10,401 bases of DNA from Phycisphaerae bacterium. GTDB lineage: Bacteria > Planctomycetota > Phycisphaerae > Sedimentisphaerales > SG8-4. The position numbers and the translations under genes are program-made. The stretch is from NCBI GenBank assembly GCA_030603035.1, contig JAUVYQ010000090.1, positions 1-10,401 on the forward strand, given 5' to 3'. Shown here in pieces: positions 1-6,450 of this stretch (positions are counted from its first letter, which is position 1; each line of letters opens with the position of its first letter). The notes below the pieces were generated by a model, which saw only the letters and a program-made list of their open reading frames with translations, was not told the origin of the DNA and did no database searches.

Positions 1-325
1 GTTTAGTTTTAAGGGGCAAACGATTTTATCGAATCCACTGACTATACTGTGGATAGCAATTCCGCTTTTCATTCAGACTAATGTGATTTTCTGGCTTGGC
101 TATGCTCTGAGCAAAGTTCTAAAATTGAAATATGCCGATGCCGCGCCATCGGCTATGATTGGGGCGTCGAATCATTTTGAGGTTGCTATTGCTACCTCGA
201 CAATGCTGTTCGGTCTTTCATCCGGAGCCGCTTTAGCAACGGTCGTTGGTGTGCTTATAGAAGTCCCGGTAATGCTTATGCTTGTTAAGATATGCCTGCG
301 AACCCAAAACTGGTTTGAGCGCTAA
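1..325 (+). CDS. acr3: Arsenite efflux permease, ACR3 family (C-terminal fragment)
   Basis: The reading frame is open from the first base of the window (codons begin at base 2) and ends at 325, so only about the last 107 residues are present. They contain two to three hydrophobic helices and the segment [20 protein letters not shown] followed by a glycine- and alanine-rich helix, which I recognise as the hallmark C-terminal region of ACR3-type arsenite permeases (BART superfamily). These inner-membrane proteins export As(III), driven by the proton gradient, usually beside ArsR and arsenate reductase genes, which would lie upstream of the window. The protein ends with a short basic tail. An ATG at 83 is internal to the conserved frame and is not the real start. 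ArsB of the other family can be excluded because it lacks the SNHFEVAIA segment. Identification is firm; substrate specificity is inferred from the family. Confidence 0.93.
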   Translation, partial: FSFKGQTILSNPLTILWIAIPLFIQTNVIFWLGYALSKVLKLKYADAAPSAMIGASNHFEVAIATSTMLFGLSSGAALATVVGVLIEVPVMLMLVKICLRTQNWFER

Positions 326-360
326 CATAAACTGTACAACTCCAACATATACGGGGGAAA

Positions 361-396
361 TTTAGGCCTTGCAATTTGTATGATAAGGCCTAAAAT
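361..396 (+). promoter_or_regulatory. Candidate promoter inside a perfect inverted repeat
   Basis: TTTAGGCCTT (361-370) and AAGGCCTAAA (385-394) form a perfect 10-bp inverted repeat around a 14-nt centre. A promoter-like pair overlaps it: TTGCAA (369-374), 16 bp, TAAAAT (391-396), pointing at the gene starting at 444. Both arms contain the self-palindromic AGGCCT, so a dimeric repressor could cover both the -35 and -10 boxes. The stem-loop could alternatively help terminate acr3, but no T-run follows it. A second small inverted repeat, CCAAA/TTTGG (414-428), lies just before the gene. There is no strong ribosome binding site before the ATG at 444; only a weak GAGCGAG-type purine stretch is seen. 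Confidence 0.4.
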
Positions 397-443
397 ACAC
401 TGGTTAGTTTAAGCCAAACAATATTTGGGGCGAGCGAGCAGAA

Positions 444-2165
444 ATGAATTCAGAGCAACTGGAAAAATATACTTCTGCGATAACGCTTTCGGATATGGAA
501 ATCTTTGTATTTCCGGAGCTGATGTACAGCCTCGTTCTGGCCAATATTATGAGCCCGATTATCTGGCAATGGCGCCGGCTTGAATGTTTCAAAAAGCTGG
601 AGGGCAAAACCAGCTATAAAAAATTGATGCGGCTCAAACAATTCATAATGGATGAGTACGAGTTTAATCTTGACCTTGAAACCTGGGGCCTTACCAGCAA
701 GGCCAGAGAGCTTAAGCGGTTTGAGAAGTTTGTTTCGCCCGATGATGTCGCCAGAAGCAACTCGCTGTTCGGCTACCACGGGGACAAATACTATTTCGAT
801 GTGGATATACGCAGGCACTTTGGCCTGGATAAATATGATAGTGACATTATCCCGTACTGGAAGACGGAAACCGTCGAGGCGATGGATGCTTTTCGGCACA
901 AAGCCGGTTACACAAAGCGGGCGGGTGAGTGCGTTTCATTATCGGCTTTGTATGCAGCGGCGGCGTTTATTGTTTGCCGAATACCTCTAAAAGATATCTA
1001 TATGATACTTACCCCCCTTCACTCGCAAAACTTCATCGACATACAGGACGGCGTGCTGACCAACAATAGAAGGCTCGTTACGAAAACGATGTGGTTCAAC
1101 GGCACCGCTATTTCCAACAAGGCACAGCGGGCGCTCCGAAATGAAAACGTTACAATCGTGGCCCATTCGTCCGGCTATATACATTGTTTGTATGATGATG
1201 CAACAATAGACAGAAAAGCTTACCGGCACCTTACCAGGCAGCTCGCCTCGTATCTGTCGGCAGAATTGACACTGCAGGTCTTTGCAAGTTTTCTGCGCTC
1301 CAATCGAGACTACCAGAAATTCTTCCAGCTCTGCAGTCGGTGCCGCGGACAGGCGCAATTTCTAAAGGCGGAGGTCCTCTTTTCTTACGAACATACCAGC
1401 AATTACAGAATAGCGGACAGAACTCACGAGAAATTGCTTGCCGAGGTTTCGGAGGAAGACTTTGTTCCGTATCAATTGCCTGGCAGAATTCGATGCGATG
1501 AGCTTGAGGAATTTATAAAAAAGCAAAAGGTCAATCTAAAAAGCCGTGATGGTAAAACGGCTTTAAGAAAATATATTGAGCCGGTCATCCAGGATGCGCA
1601 GCAGTTCGTGGAGAAGCTGGCTGGTTTCGTCCACATCGAAGCGAAGCTGCCAGCTGTAGAAAAAAAATATCTGCCCGCAGAGCCGATTGAAATCTCCGTA
1701 GAGCAAAGTAGAAAACAGATAATCGACTATCTACAGCAGATGCGCCGAAGCAATCCCACTGCCGACCTTGCCTTTTATACGTATCGTGATATGGAAAGCT
1801 GTGATTGGGACCCGTTTATCAAGGCGGCGGTGGAACGCAACCCCGTCTCAATTCAAATGGCGGACTCAATGTCACTCGAAGAAGTATATGCGTGGCTCCA
1901 ACAAATGAAAAACATCTCGATTTATGATGGCAAGCGGCTGGCTCAGCCGGATGAAGTGGCAAATTACAAAACCGGCGACGGACTTGAGAAGGCCTTTCTG
2001 CTGGCTAATGTAATCCGGCAAAGAGACCCTGAACAGGATATTAAAATAACCGTAGATAATAATGATGTGGTACTGAAAGAAAAGAGTGAATACCGGTTTG
2101 TATCTGACAAAGGATTTGAAAAGCAGATTAGCATTCCAGCCGGAAAGACAATTTGCCGGAAATAG
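444..2165 (+). CDS. Conserved hypothetical protein with transglutaminase-like Cys-His-Asp pattern
   Basis: A 573-residue protein with no signal peptide or convincing membrane segment, so probably cytoplasmic. Residues about 155-260 hold its most conserved-looking stretch: AGECVSLSALY with Cys163, then PLHSQNFIDIQDG with His193, Asp199 and Asp202, then TNNRRLVTK. A Cys at the head of a helix, followed about 30 residues later by His and then Asp, is the arrangement of transglutaminase-like/papain-fold proteins; that reading is inference. The N-terminal 150 residues are charged and Trp/Tyr-rich; the C-terminal 200 are helical and Lys/Glu-rich, ending in a small strand-rich tail. I recall similar unannotated proteins in planctomycetes and other anaerobes but no characterised member. 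The small zinc-ribbon gene starts 14 bases after the stop codon, suggesting co-transcription. It is certainly coding; its function is unknown. Confidence 0.85.
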   Translation: MNSEQLEKYTSAITLSDMEIFVFPELMYSLVLANIMSPIIWQWRRLECFKKLEGKTSYKKLMRLKQFIMDEYEFNLDLETWGLTSKARELKRFEKFVSPDDVARSNSLFGYHGDKYYFDVDIRRHFGLDKYDSDIIPYWKTETVEAMDAFRHKAGYTKRAGECVSLSALYAAAAFIVCRIPLKDIYMILTPLHSQNFIDIQDGVLTNNRRLVTKTMWFNGTAISNKAQRALRNENVTIVAHSSGYIHCLYDDATIDRKAYRHLTRQLASYLSAELTLQVFASFLRSNRDYQKFFQLCSRCRGQAQFLKAEVLFSYEHTSNYRIADRTHEKLLAEVSEEDFVPYQLPGRIRCDELEEFIKKQKVNLKSRDGKTALRKYIEPVIQDAQQFVEKLAGFVHIEAKLPAVEKKYLPAEPIEISVEQSRKQIIDYLQQMRRSNPTADLAFYTYRDMESCDWDPFIKAAVERNPVSIQMADSMSLEEVYAWLQQMKNISIYDGKRLAQPDEVANYKTGDGLEKAFLLANVIRQRDPEQDIKITVDNNDVVLKEKSEYRFVSDKGFEKQISIPAGKTICRK

Positions 2166-2179
2166 ATGAGGACACCAAT

Positions 2180-2351
2180 ATGGTCAGATGTCCCGGACAG
2201 GACCAAAGATTTTGGAAGTCCGATGACATTTTTGAAGTGCAATGTCCCGGCTGCGGCCAGACCATAGAGTTCAAATCTCAAATTTGAAATCTTAAATCTG
2301 AAATTTGAAATCATTCGTGCAGAGCAATGCCTGGGTATTATGAAGGAGTCC
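2180..2351 (+). pseudogene. Zinc-ribbon protein gene interrupted by A/T-rich repeat
   Basis: An ATG at 2180 with GAGG eight bases upstream opens a 35-codon frame (stop 2285-2287): it starts MVRCPGQDQRFWKSDDIF and contains CPGCGQTIEF. The two cysteine pairs begin a zinc ribbon. I recall a family of longer 'cytosolic' zinc-ribbon proteins starting CPGQDxRFWKPxDIFEVxCPxCG, with a second Cys pair and an AEQCLG stretch further on. Here the frame runs straight into the AAATTTGAAAT repeat and stops. Directly after the repeat, in another frame, 2319-2336 reads AEQCLG, matching the remembered downstream part. The gene therefore appears to have lost its centre to the repeat. It overlaps the permease start region, and AAGGAG of its tail serves as the permease ribosome binding site. 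A functional 35-aa product cannot be excluded. Confidence 0.6.
2272..2312. repeat. Tandem A/T-rich repeat, two ~20-bp units
   Basis: Two imperfect units, CAAATCTCAAATTTGAAATC (2272-2291) and a near copy at 2292-2312, both ending AATTTGAAATC. Each contains the self-complementary AAATTT. The block lies exactly where the zinc-ribbon reading frame is broken. I recall the same A/T-rich words as interspersed repeats in planctomycete genomes. Confidence 0.75.
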
Positions 2352-2352
2352 G

Positions 2353-3411
2353 ATGAACAACGCTATGGCTGATTTCGTTAGGTCGATAGATTTTTGGGGT
2401 ACCATTAAGTCGATAATCGTTGATTTTTGGGCCACCATAGCCGAGATGTCGCCCTATTTATTGTTTGGCTTCTTCGTGGCAGGTATCCTTTCGGTGCTTA
2501 TATCACAGCGCCTCGTAGAAAAACATCTGGGCGGCACAGGTATATGGCCCTTGTTAAAGGCATCGCTTTTCGGAATTCCTCTGCCTTTGTGCTCGTGCGG
2601 CGTTATTCCGGTATCGATGTCGCTGCGCAAGCACGGTGCGAGCAAAGGTGCCACCGTATCATTTTTACTGTCCACGCCTCAAACCGGTATGGACAGTATC
2701 TTTGTTACCTTAAGTCTCCTCGGCCCACTTTTCGCCATCTTTAGACCATTAGCGGCACTCGTAACCGGCCTTGTCGGAGGCGGTCTGGTTGATGTATTCG
2801 GCCAAAGCACACAAGATGAAACCCGTGACCCGCCTCCCGATACACGAGCAACAAGCAACGAGCAACGAGCAACGAGAAATAACGTTGCGAAGGGCTTGAA
2901 ATACGGCTTTGTTACACTGCCGCGTGACATAGGAAAAGCGTTGATGGTAGGACTGGTTATCGCAGCGCTTATCTCTGCAATGGTGCCCCCGGGTTATTTC
3001 GCAGACAAACTGGGTCCCGGTGTTCTCCAGATGGTAGTCATGATGCTTTTGGGCATACCGGTTTATGTATGCGCAACGGCCTCCGTGCCGGTAGCGGCAG
3101 CGCTGATATTGGCAGGGTTAACGCCGGGGGCAGCATTGGTTTTTCTTATGACTGGCCCGGCCACCAACGCCGCTTCATTTGTAACCATCTGGAAAGTTTT
3201 AGGCAAAGCAACAGCAATTACCTATCTGGCCACCGTGGCAGGATGCGCTATCTTAAGTGGTATTCTGCTCGATTATATCGCTGCCGGTGTTGACTTTGAA
3301 ATAGCTGCTCGGCCCGGTTGGATGCTGCCGGACACGGTAAAATATATATCGGCCGTGGTGCTTCTGGCAGTCCTGACATTTGCAATCCTGGGCAAAAGAA
3401 AGCAGGCTTAA
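2353..3411 (+). CDS. Metal efflux permease, SO_0444 (Cu/Zn) / ArsP-like superfamily
   Basis: A 352-residue integral membrane protein with eight or so hydrophobic helices in two halves. Family hallmarks are visible: PLPLCSCGVIPVSMSLR with the Cys80-Ser-Cys82 pair in the first half, STPQTGMDS (107-115), and PVYVCATASVP (237-246, Cys240) plus TGPATNAAS in the second. These thiols are thought to bind soft metal ions; the SO_0444 group is annotated as Cu/Zn efflux and the related ArsP group exports organoarsenicals. Which substrate applies here is not decided by the sequence. The halves are joined by a hydrophilic linker (about 150-180) encoded partly by a 7-bp tandem repeat. Start ATG 2353 is chosen because AAGGAG (2343-2348) lies four bases upstream; ATG 2365 is an alternative. 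The AAMDC gene follows after 29 bases. Confidence 0.88.
   Translation: MNNAMADFVRSIDFWGTIKSIIVDFWATIAEMSPYLLFGFFVAGILSVLISQRLVEKHLGGTGIWPLLKASLFGIPLPLCSCGVIPVSMSLRKHGASKGATVSFLLSTPQTGMDSIFVTLSLLGPLFAIFRPLAALVTGLVGGGLVDVFGQSTQDETRDPPPDTRATSNEQRATRNNVAKGLKYGFVTLPRDIGKALMVGLVIAALISAMVPPGYFADKLGPGVLQMVVMMLLGIPVYVCATASVPVAAALILAGLTPGAALVFLMTGPATNAASFVTIWKVLGKATAITYLATVAGCAILSGILLDYIAAGVDFEIAARPGWMLPDTVKYISAVVLLAVLTFAILGKRKQA
2845..2879 (+). repeat. Five 7-bp tandem repeats (CGAGCAA) within the permease gene
   Basis: Five consecutive heptamers: CGAGCAA, CAAGCAA, CGAGCAA, CGAGCAA, CGAGAAA. They encode the linker ATSNEQRATRNN between the two membrane halves. Because seven is not a multiple of three, gain or loss of one unit would shift the reading frame. 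A related pattern occurs between genes at 7673-7704. Confidence 0.85.
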
Positions 3412-3440
3412 CTATCTCGCAGTAACACAATATCTATTTT

Positions 3441-3788
3441 ATGATGCGGATTGATTCATATAGCTTTGGAGTTATGAAGGTTGACGGCACCGAATACACG
3501 GCGGATTTGATTATCTTCCCGGACAGAATCAGAGCCAACTGGTGGCGCAAGCAGGGCCACAGTTTAACTGTAGAAGACCTTGATGATGTTCTTGGCTTTA
3601 AGCCGGAAGTTCTGGTAATAGGCAAGGGAGCATCTGGGCTGATGGAGATACCGGCTTCGACTAAAAAAACGCTTCAGGAAGAGTGTATAGAGCTGATTGC
3701 AGAAAACACCGGCCAGGCGTGGGGTATCTTTAACGAGCAGATTCAAAAAGGCAAAAAAGTAGTGGGTGCGTTTCATCTCACCTGCTAA
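3441..3788 (+). CDS. AAMDC / Mth938-like domain protein (DUF498)
   Basis: A 115-residue single-domain protein. The line IDSYSFGVMKVDG, then DLIIFPDRIRANWWRKQGH, PEVLVIGKGASG and the C-terminal VVGAFHLTC match the Mth938-like (AAMDC, PF04430) family, which has a small alpha/beta fold. Members occur in bacteria, archaea and in complex I assembly factors of eukaryotes (NDUFAF3); the bacterial role is not established. It is full length for the family. ATG 3441 is followed directly by ATG 3444 and either could be used; no clear ribosome binding site is visible, and the later ATG at 3474 would remove the conserved first strand. It lies 29 bases after the permease gene and 19 bases before the beta-CASP gene, so probably one operon. 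Confidence 0.92.
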   Translation: MMRIDSYSFGVMKVDGTEYTADLIIFPDRIRANWWRKQGHSLTVEDLDDVLGFKPEVLVIGKGASGLMEIPASTKKTLQEECIELIAENTGQAWGIFNEQIQKGKKVVGAFHLTC

Positions 3789-3807
3789 CGACAGGTCGAG
3801 GGCAGGT

Positions 3808-5214
3808 ATGCAAATAAAATTACAGTTTCTCGGCGCAGCTCAGAATGTTACGGGCTCTCGACACCTCCTCGAAGCCAACGGTGTCCGCTTTCTCATAGAC
3901 TGCGGACTCTATCAGGAACGGCAGTTGAGGGCAAGAAACTGGGACCCGTTTCCCGTAGAACCGGCCGGCATAAACGCTGTCCTTTTAACTCATGCCCATC
4001 TCGACCATTGTGGTTTATTGCCGAAACTGGTTCGAGAGGGCTTCAAAGGCAAGATATACTGTACCGCCGCCACCTCGGAGATTGTGCGAATTATATTATT
4101 GGATTCGGCTAAAATACAAGAAGAGGACGCTGAATATAAGCGCAAAAGGCACGAGCGAGAAGGTCGAAAAGGCCCCTACCCTGTCGTTCCGCTTTATACT
4201 ACCGAAGACGCAGAGGCCTGTTTCCCGCTTTTCTCAACCGTTAAATACAGAAAGTCCGTAAATATTGCCGATGGGGTGGAAGCTACTTTATATGACGCAG
4301 GGCATGTTCTCGGCTCCTCGATGATAAGGGTGAAGGTACGCCAGGATGCGCAGGAAAGGATTATTTTGTTCTCCGGTGACATTGGCCGGCCTGACAGGCC
4401 TATCGTTTGCAACCCAACCGTTTTTGACTACGCCGATTATGTTCTCATTGAGTCCACCTATGGCGATAGAGTGCATAAGGGACACAAAGATACAGAGAAG
4501 ATGATTGCTGACGTGATAAACTCGACGAAAAAAGCACGCGGTAACATTATCGTTCCGAGCTTTGCGCTCGAACGTTCGCAGGAAATTTTATATTACATAA
4601 ACGAATTACTCCTCGAAGATGCGATACCACAATTGAAGGTTTTCTTAGACAGCCCGATGGCCTCAAGGGTTACGAGGGTTTTTCAGAATCACCCGGAGTT
4701 GTTTGATAAAGAGATGACCGAATTTGTCAAACAACATAAATCGCCCTTTAACTTTCCGGGGCTGAAAATGACGGGCACAGCCGAAGAGTCAAAGGCAATC
4801 AACCACATAAAAGGAACGGTTATGGTCATAGCAGGCTCCGGAATGTGCACCGGCGGCAGAGTAAAACACCACCTGGTCAATAACATCTCCAGGCCGGAGA
4901 ATACGATAATGTTTGTCGGATACCAGGCAAACGGAACGCTCGGCAGGTCAATTGTCGATGGCGCTAAAAAAGTGCGGATACTTGGCAAGAAATATAAGGT
5001 GAGAGCGAAAATAGTTCGAGTACACGGTTTTTCAGCCCACGCCGACAGGAATGAGCTGCTCGAATGGTTAAGAGAATTTGACGTTGCTCCGAGGGGCGTC
5101 TTTGTTGTACACGGTGAGACCGAAAGCGCACTCAGTTTCGGCGATTACGTCAGAGAGCAAACCGGCTGGGAGGTAACCGTCCCGGCCTATCAGAACGAGA
5201 TTGTTCTTGATTAA
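3808..5214 (+). CDS. Metallo-beta-lactamase-fold beta-CASP RNA-processing hydrolase
   Basis: A 468-residue protein of the CPSF73/Ysh1-like beta-CASP group, whose members cut RNA at a two-zinc active site. All motifs are present: Asp31 in FLIDCGLYQ; the HxHxDH signature THAHLDH (His62, His64, Asp66, His67); His166 in DAGHVLGSS; Asp191 in FSGDIGRPDR. The beta-CASP insert has motif A Glu215 in ESTYGD, motif B His354/His355 in GMCTGGRVKHH, and motif C His411 in HGFSAHADRNEL; the final His435 is in FVVHGETES. There are no N-terminal KH domains, unlike archaeal aCPSF1. Length is normal for bacterial members, and nothing essential is missing. An open frame extends back to an ATG at 3766, but that would overlap the preceding gene; ATG 3808 with GAGGGCAGG just upstream fits the family N-terminus MQIKLQFLGA. 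Cytoplasmic RNA maturation or decay is the expected role. Confidence 0.93.
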   Translation: MQIKLQFLGAAQNVTGSRHLLEANGVRFLIDCGLYQERQLRARNWDPFPVEPAGINAVLLTHAHLDHCGLLPKLVREGFKGKIYCTAATSEIVRIILLDSAKIQEEDAEYKRKRHEREGRKGPYPVVPLYTTEDAEACFPLFSTVKYRKSVNIADGVEATLYDAGHVLGSSMIRVKVRQDAQERIILFSGDIGRPDRPIVCNPTVFDYADYVLIESTYGDRVHKGHKDTEKMIADVINSTKKARGNIIVPSFALERSQEILYYINELLLEDAIPQLKVFLDSPMASRVTRVFQNHPELFDKEMTEFVKQHKSPFNFPGLKMTGTAEESKAINHIKGTVMVIAGSGMCTGGRVKHHLVNNISRPENTIMFVGYQANGTLGRSIVDGAKKVRILGKKYKVRAKIVRVHGFSAHADRNELLEWLREFDVAPRGVFVVHGETESALSFGDYVREQTGWEVTVPAYQNEIVLD

Positions 5215-5244
5215 AGACTTGCCAGGAGAGTTCTAAGAGCCTAT

Positions 5245-5264
5245 CCGAATGACCCTTCGGTTTT
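5245..5264 (+). terminator. Weak Rho-independent terminator candidate
   Basis: CCGAA (5245-5249), a 6-nt loop, TTCGG (5256-5260) and then TTTT, beginning 31 bases after the beta-CASP stop codon. The stem is only five pairs, so efficiency is doubtful, but the position suits the end of the permease-AAMDC-beta-CASP operon. Confidence 0.4.
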
Positions 5265-5298
5265 GTCATTGCGAGGAGCGAAGCGACGAAGCAATCTC
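5265..5298. repeat. Interspersed repeat of the GTCATTGCGAGGAGCGAAG type
   Basis: Begins GTCATTGCGAGGAGC, continues with GAAGCGACGAAG and ends GCAATCTC. ATTGC (5268-5272) and GCAAT (5291-5295) can pair to close a hairpin. I recall this word as a dispersed intergenic repeat in many unrelated bacterial genomes; it is non-coding. It follows directly on the terminator candidate. Confidence 0.7.
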
Positions 5299-5340
5299 AT
5301 TTTGTTAGAAGCTCTAAGTGTGATATGCCGTATATGAAGT

Positions 5341-5404
5341 TTAATCTATCGTAGATAAAGCGTTATCCGTAATAAATAAGGCTTAATATGTCGCAGATGA
5401 AGCG
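5341..5404. repeat. Pair of 22-bp direct repeats
   Basis: 5341-5362 (TTAATCTATCGTAGATAAAG then CG) and 5383-5404 (TTAATATGTCGCAGATGAAG then CG) agree at 18 of 22 positions and start 42 bp apart, four helical turns. They lie upstream of the orphan gene cluster beginning at 5553. The rest of 5299-5517 shows no gene; TTGACC at 5462-5467 resembles a -35 box but no fitting -10 is found. Confidence 0.5.
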
Positions 5405-5517
5405 TATTTTGCTCGTTTTAAGGGTGTTTATGTGTTATTATTGGATGAGCACGACGTAGCGTTGACCTTTTTAATGCACCTGAATGACACTGGTTATTGT
5501 CGGAGAGAAGAAAAATA

Positions 5518-5550
5518 ATGAAATGTCCGTTCTGTGCAGAGGAGATTTAA
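5518..5550 (+). other. Ten-codon zinc-ribbon-like leader ORF (MKCPFCAEEI)
   Basis: ATG 5518 to TAA 5550 encodes MKCPFCAEEI, identical in style to the start of the common small zinc-ribbon domain (CPFCAEEI, normally continued by a second CxxC). GGAG (5502-5505) lies 12 bases upstream. The stop codon ends two bases before the ATG of the next gene, whose ribosome binding site AGAGGAG lies inside this ORF. It is either a relic of a zinc-ribbon domain once fused to the downstream protein or a translated leader. Confidence 0.45.
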
Positions 5551-5552
5551 CA

Positions 5553-6065
5553 ATGGCTTGGGAAATGTTAAAAGCTACAGGCAAACTATTTTACGAATTG
5601 TTGGATAACGAGATTGTAGACCCACTGAAGAACTTCGCTGCGGAGGTCGCTGAGCCTCACGTCAACAGGAAGATAGCTGAACGGTTAAAACCAAACCTAA
5701 ACCCAAAGATACCAGAAGACCAGATGTGGTCTAAATTGAGACTTGAAATGTCCGAAGAACAAGTAGGGAAACTGCTGGGACTGCCAGACGCTATCATTGA
5801 GGGTTTGAAATTGAGTGCCAAAGATACTGCTGACAAAGTCTGTACCAAAGGCTTCCCCGTGGATACGTCTTGGGTCTACCACTGCAAAGACTTTTTTGTG
5901 AGGCGTTTGGATGGAATGGTTTGGTTCAACAATCAGCGAGTGACCTTTTTCCAAGTGTATTACAAGAGAGGCAAACGCTGGTACGCGAGAGAAGTTCCAC
6001 CAACTATGTGGCTAAGAGAAAGAAAGAAGGAATGTGACAGTGATGAACTCGGAACAATACTGTAA
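5553..6065 (+). CDS. Hypothetical protein with BamE/SmpA-like fold candidate
   Basis: A 170-residue protein, no signal peptide and no lipobox. Residues 1-55 are helical (MLKATGKLFYELLDNEIV, then a Lys/Glu-rich stretch with AEPHVNRKIAERLKP). Residues about 58-137 read MWSKLRLEMSEEQVGKLLG then LPDAI, later WVYH, GMVWFNNQRV and FFQVYY, the pattern 'W..L..gMs.eeV..lLG.P ... W.Y ... G.V.F...RV' of BamE/SmpA-like domains; this is inference from spacing. BamE proper is an outer-membrane lipoprotein; without a signal peptide this one would be cytoplasmic, as many stand-alone members are. ATG 5553 is chosen because AGAGGAG (5538-5544) sits eight bases upstream; an in-frame ATG at 5484 has no such site. 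First gene of a small group of orphans on the plus strand. Confidence 0.72.
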   Translation: MAWEMLKATGKLFYELLDNEIVDPLKNFAAEVAEPHVNRKIAERLKPNLNPKIPEDQMWSKLRLEMSEEQVGKLLGLPDAIIEGLKLSAKDTADKVCTKGFPVDTSWVYHCKDFFVRRLDGMVWFNNQRVTFFQVYYKRGKRWYAREVPPTMWLRERKKECDSDELGTIL

Positions 6066-6114
6066 ATGGGAAAAAAACAAGAAGCCAAAAGACGACTAAT
6101 CTGCCACACTCTTA

Positions 6115-6159
6115 CTGCTCGGCTTGGGTGTGATTTTTTTGAGAAAAGACTCTGAACAA
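6115..6159 (+). repeat. Leader repeat, copy 1
   Basis: The leader of the 69-aa gene contains CTGCTCGGCTTGGGTGTG, then a T-run and GAGAAAAGACTCTG. The same order of words recurs in the leader of the DUF2971 gene (6393-6436), including GGCTTGG, TGAG, GAAAA and CTCTG. Similarity is imperfect. A short frame beginning at ATG 6066 crosses this stretch but shows no coding features. Confidence 0.4.
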
Positions 6160-6176
6160 GTTGAAAGGTGAAAACT

Positions 6177-6386
6177 ATGGCGATATGGAAGGTAGAAACG
6201 CAGTTGAGGAAGGACGAGACGCCTGATACAAAAACCAGCGTGCGGTATGCTGGTGTTGATGATGTGTGCTGGAGGATGTATGTGGGGAATGAGGCGTATG
6301 AAAAGCTCGGTAAGCCGGACGAGATAAGGATTACGATAGAAGCGGTGAGCCACCAAAACAATATTGGGAATAAACTAAACTGCTAA
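6177..6386 (+). CDS. Small hypothetical protein
   Basis: A 69-residue protein beginning MAIWKVETQLRKDE, with GVDDVCWRMYVGNEAYEKLG in the middle and EIRITIEA near the end. It is predicted to alternate strand-helix-strand, without signal peptide or membrane helix. The last 13 residues (VSHQNNIGNKLNC) look like an unstructured tail or read-through into non-coding sequence. ATG 6177 is preferred over the in-frame GTG at 6168, because AAAGG (6164-6168) then lies eight bases upstream. I do not recognise a named family. It stands between the BamE-like gene and the DUF2971 gene, 111 and 64 bases from each. Confidence 0.6.
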   Translation: MAIWKVETQLRKDETPDTKTSVRYAGVDDVCWRMYVGNEAYEKLGKPDEIRITIEAVSHQNNIGNKLNC

Positions 6387-6392
6387 CTGCAA

Positions 6393-6436
6393 CTGTTTGG
6401 CTTGGTGCGGTGGTGGTGAGGAGAAAACGCTCTGTA
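6393..6436 (+). repeat. Leader repeat, copy 2
   Basis: CTGTTTGGCTTGGTGCGG, then GGTGGTGAGGAGAAAACGCTCTG, partner of the copy at 6115-6159. It sits immediately before the ribosome binding site of the DUF2971 gene. The distances to the downstream ATG are alike (62 bases from copy 1, 58 from copy 2). Confidence 0.4.
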
Positions 6437-6450
6437 AAAGGAACAGCAGG

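Noticed and set aside
450..899. 149-codon minus-strand frame opposite the 573-aa gene
   Set aside because: Shadow of the plus-strand gene, with no ribosome binding site or recognisable domain.
3766..3807. Earlier start for the beta-CASP gene at 3766
   Set aside because: It would overlap the end of the AAMDC gene and add 14 residues absent from the family N-terminus; ATG 3808 has a ribosome binding site.
6066..6155. 29-codon frame directly after the BamE-like gene (starts MGKKQEAKRR)
   Set aside because: No ribosome binding site, and it crosses the leader repeat and its T-run; nothing supports translation.
6115..6440. Leader repeats as integron attC sites separating gene cassettes
   Set aside because: No RYYYAAC/GTTRRRY core pair with the required symmetry could be found, and there is no integrase in the window.
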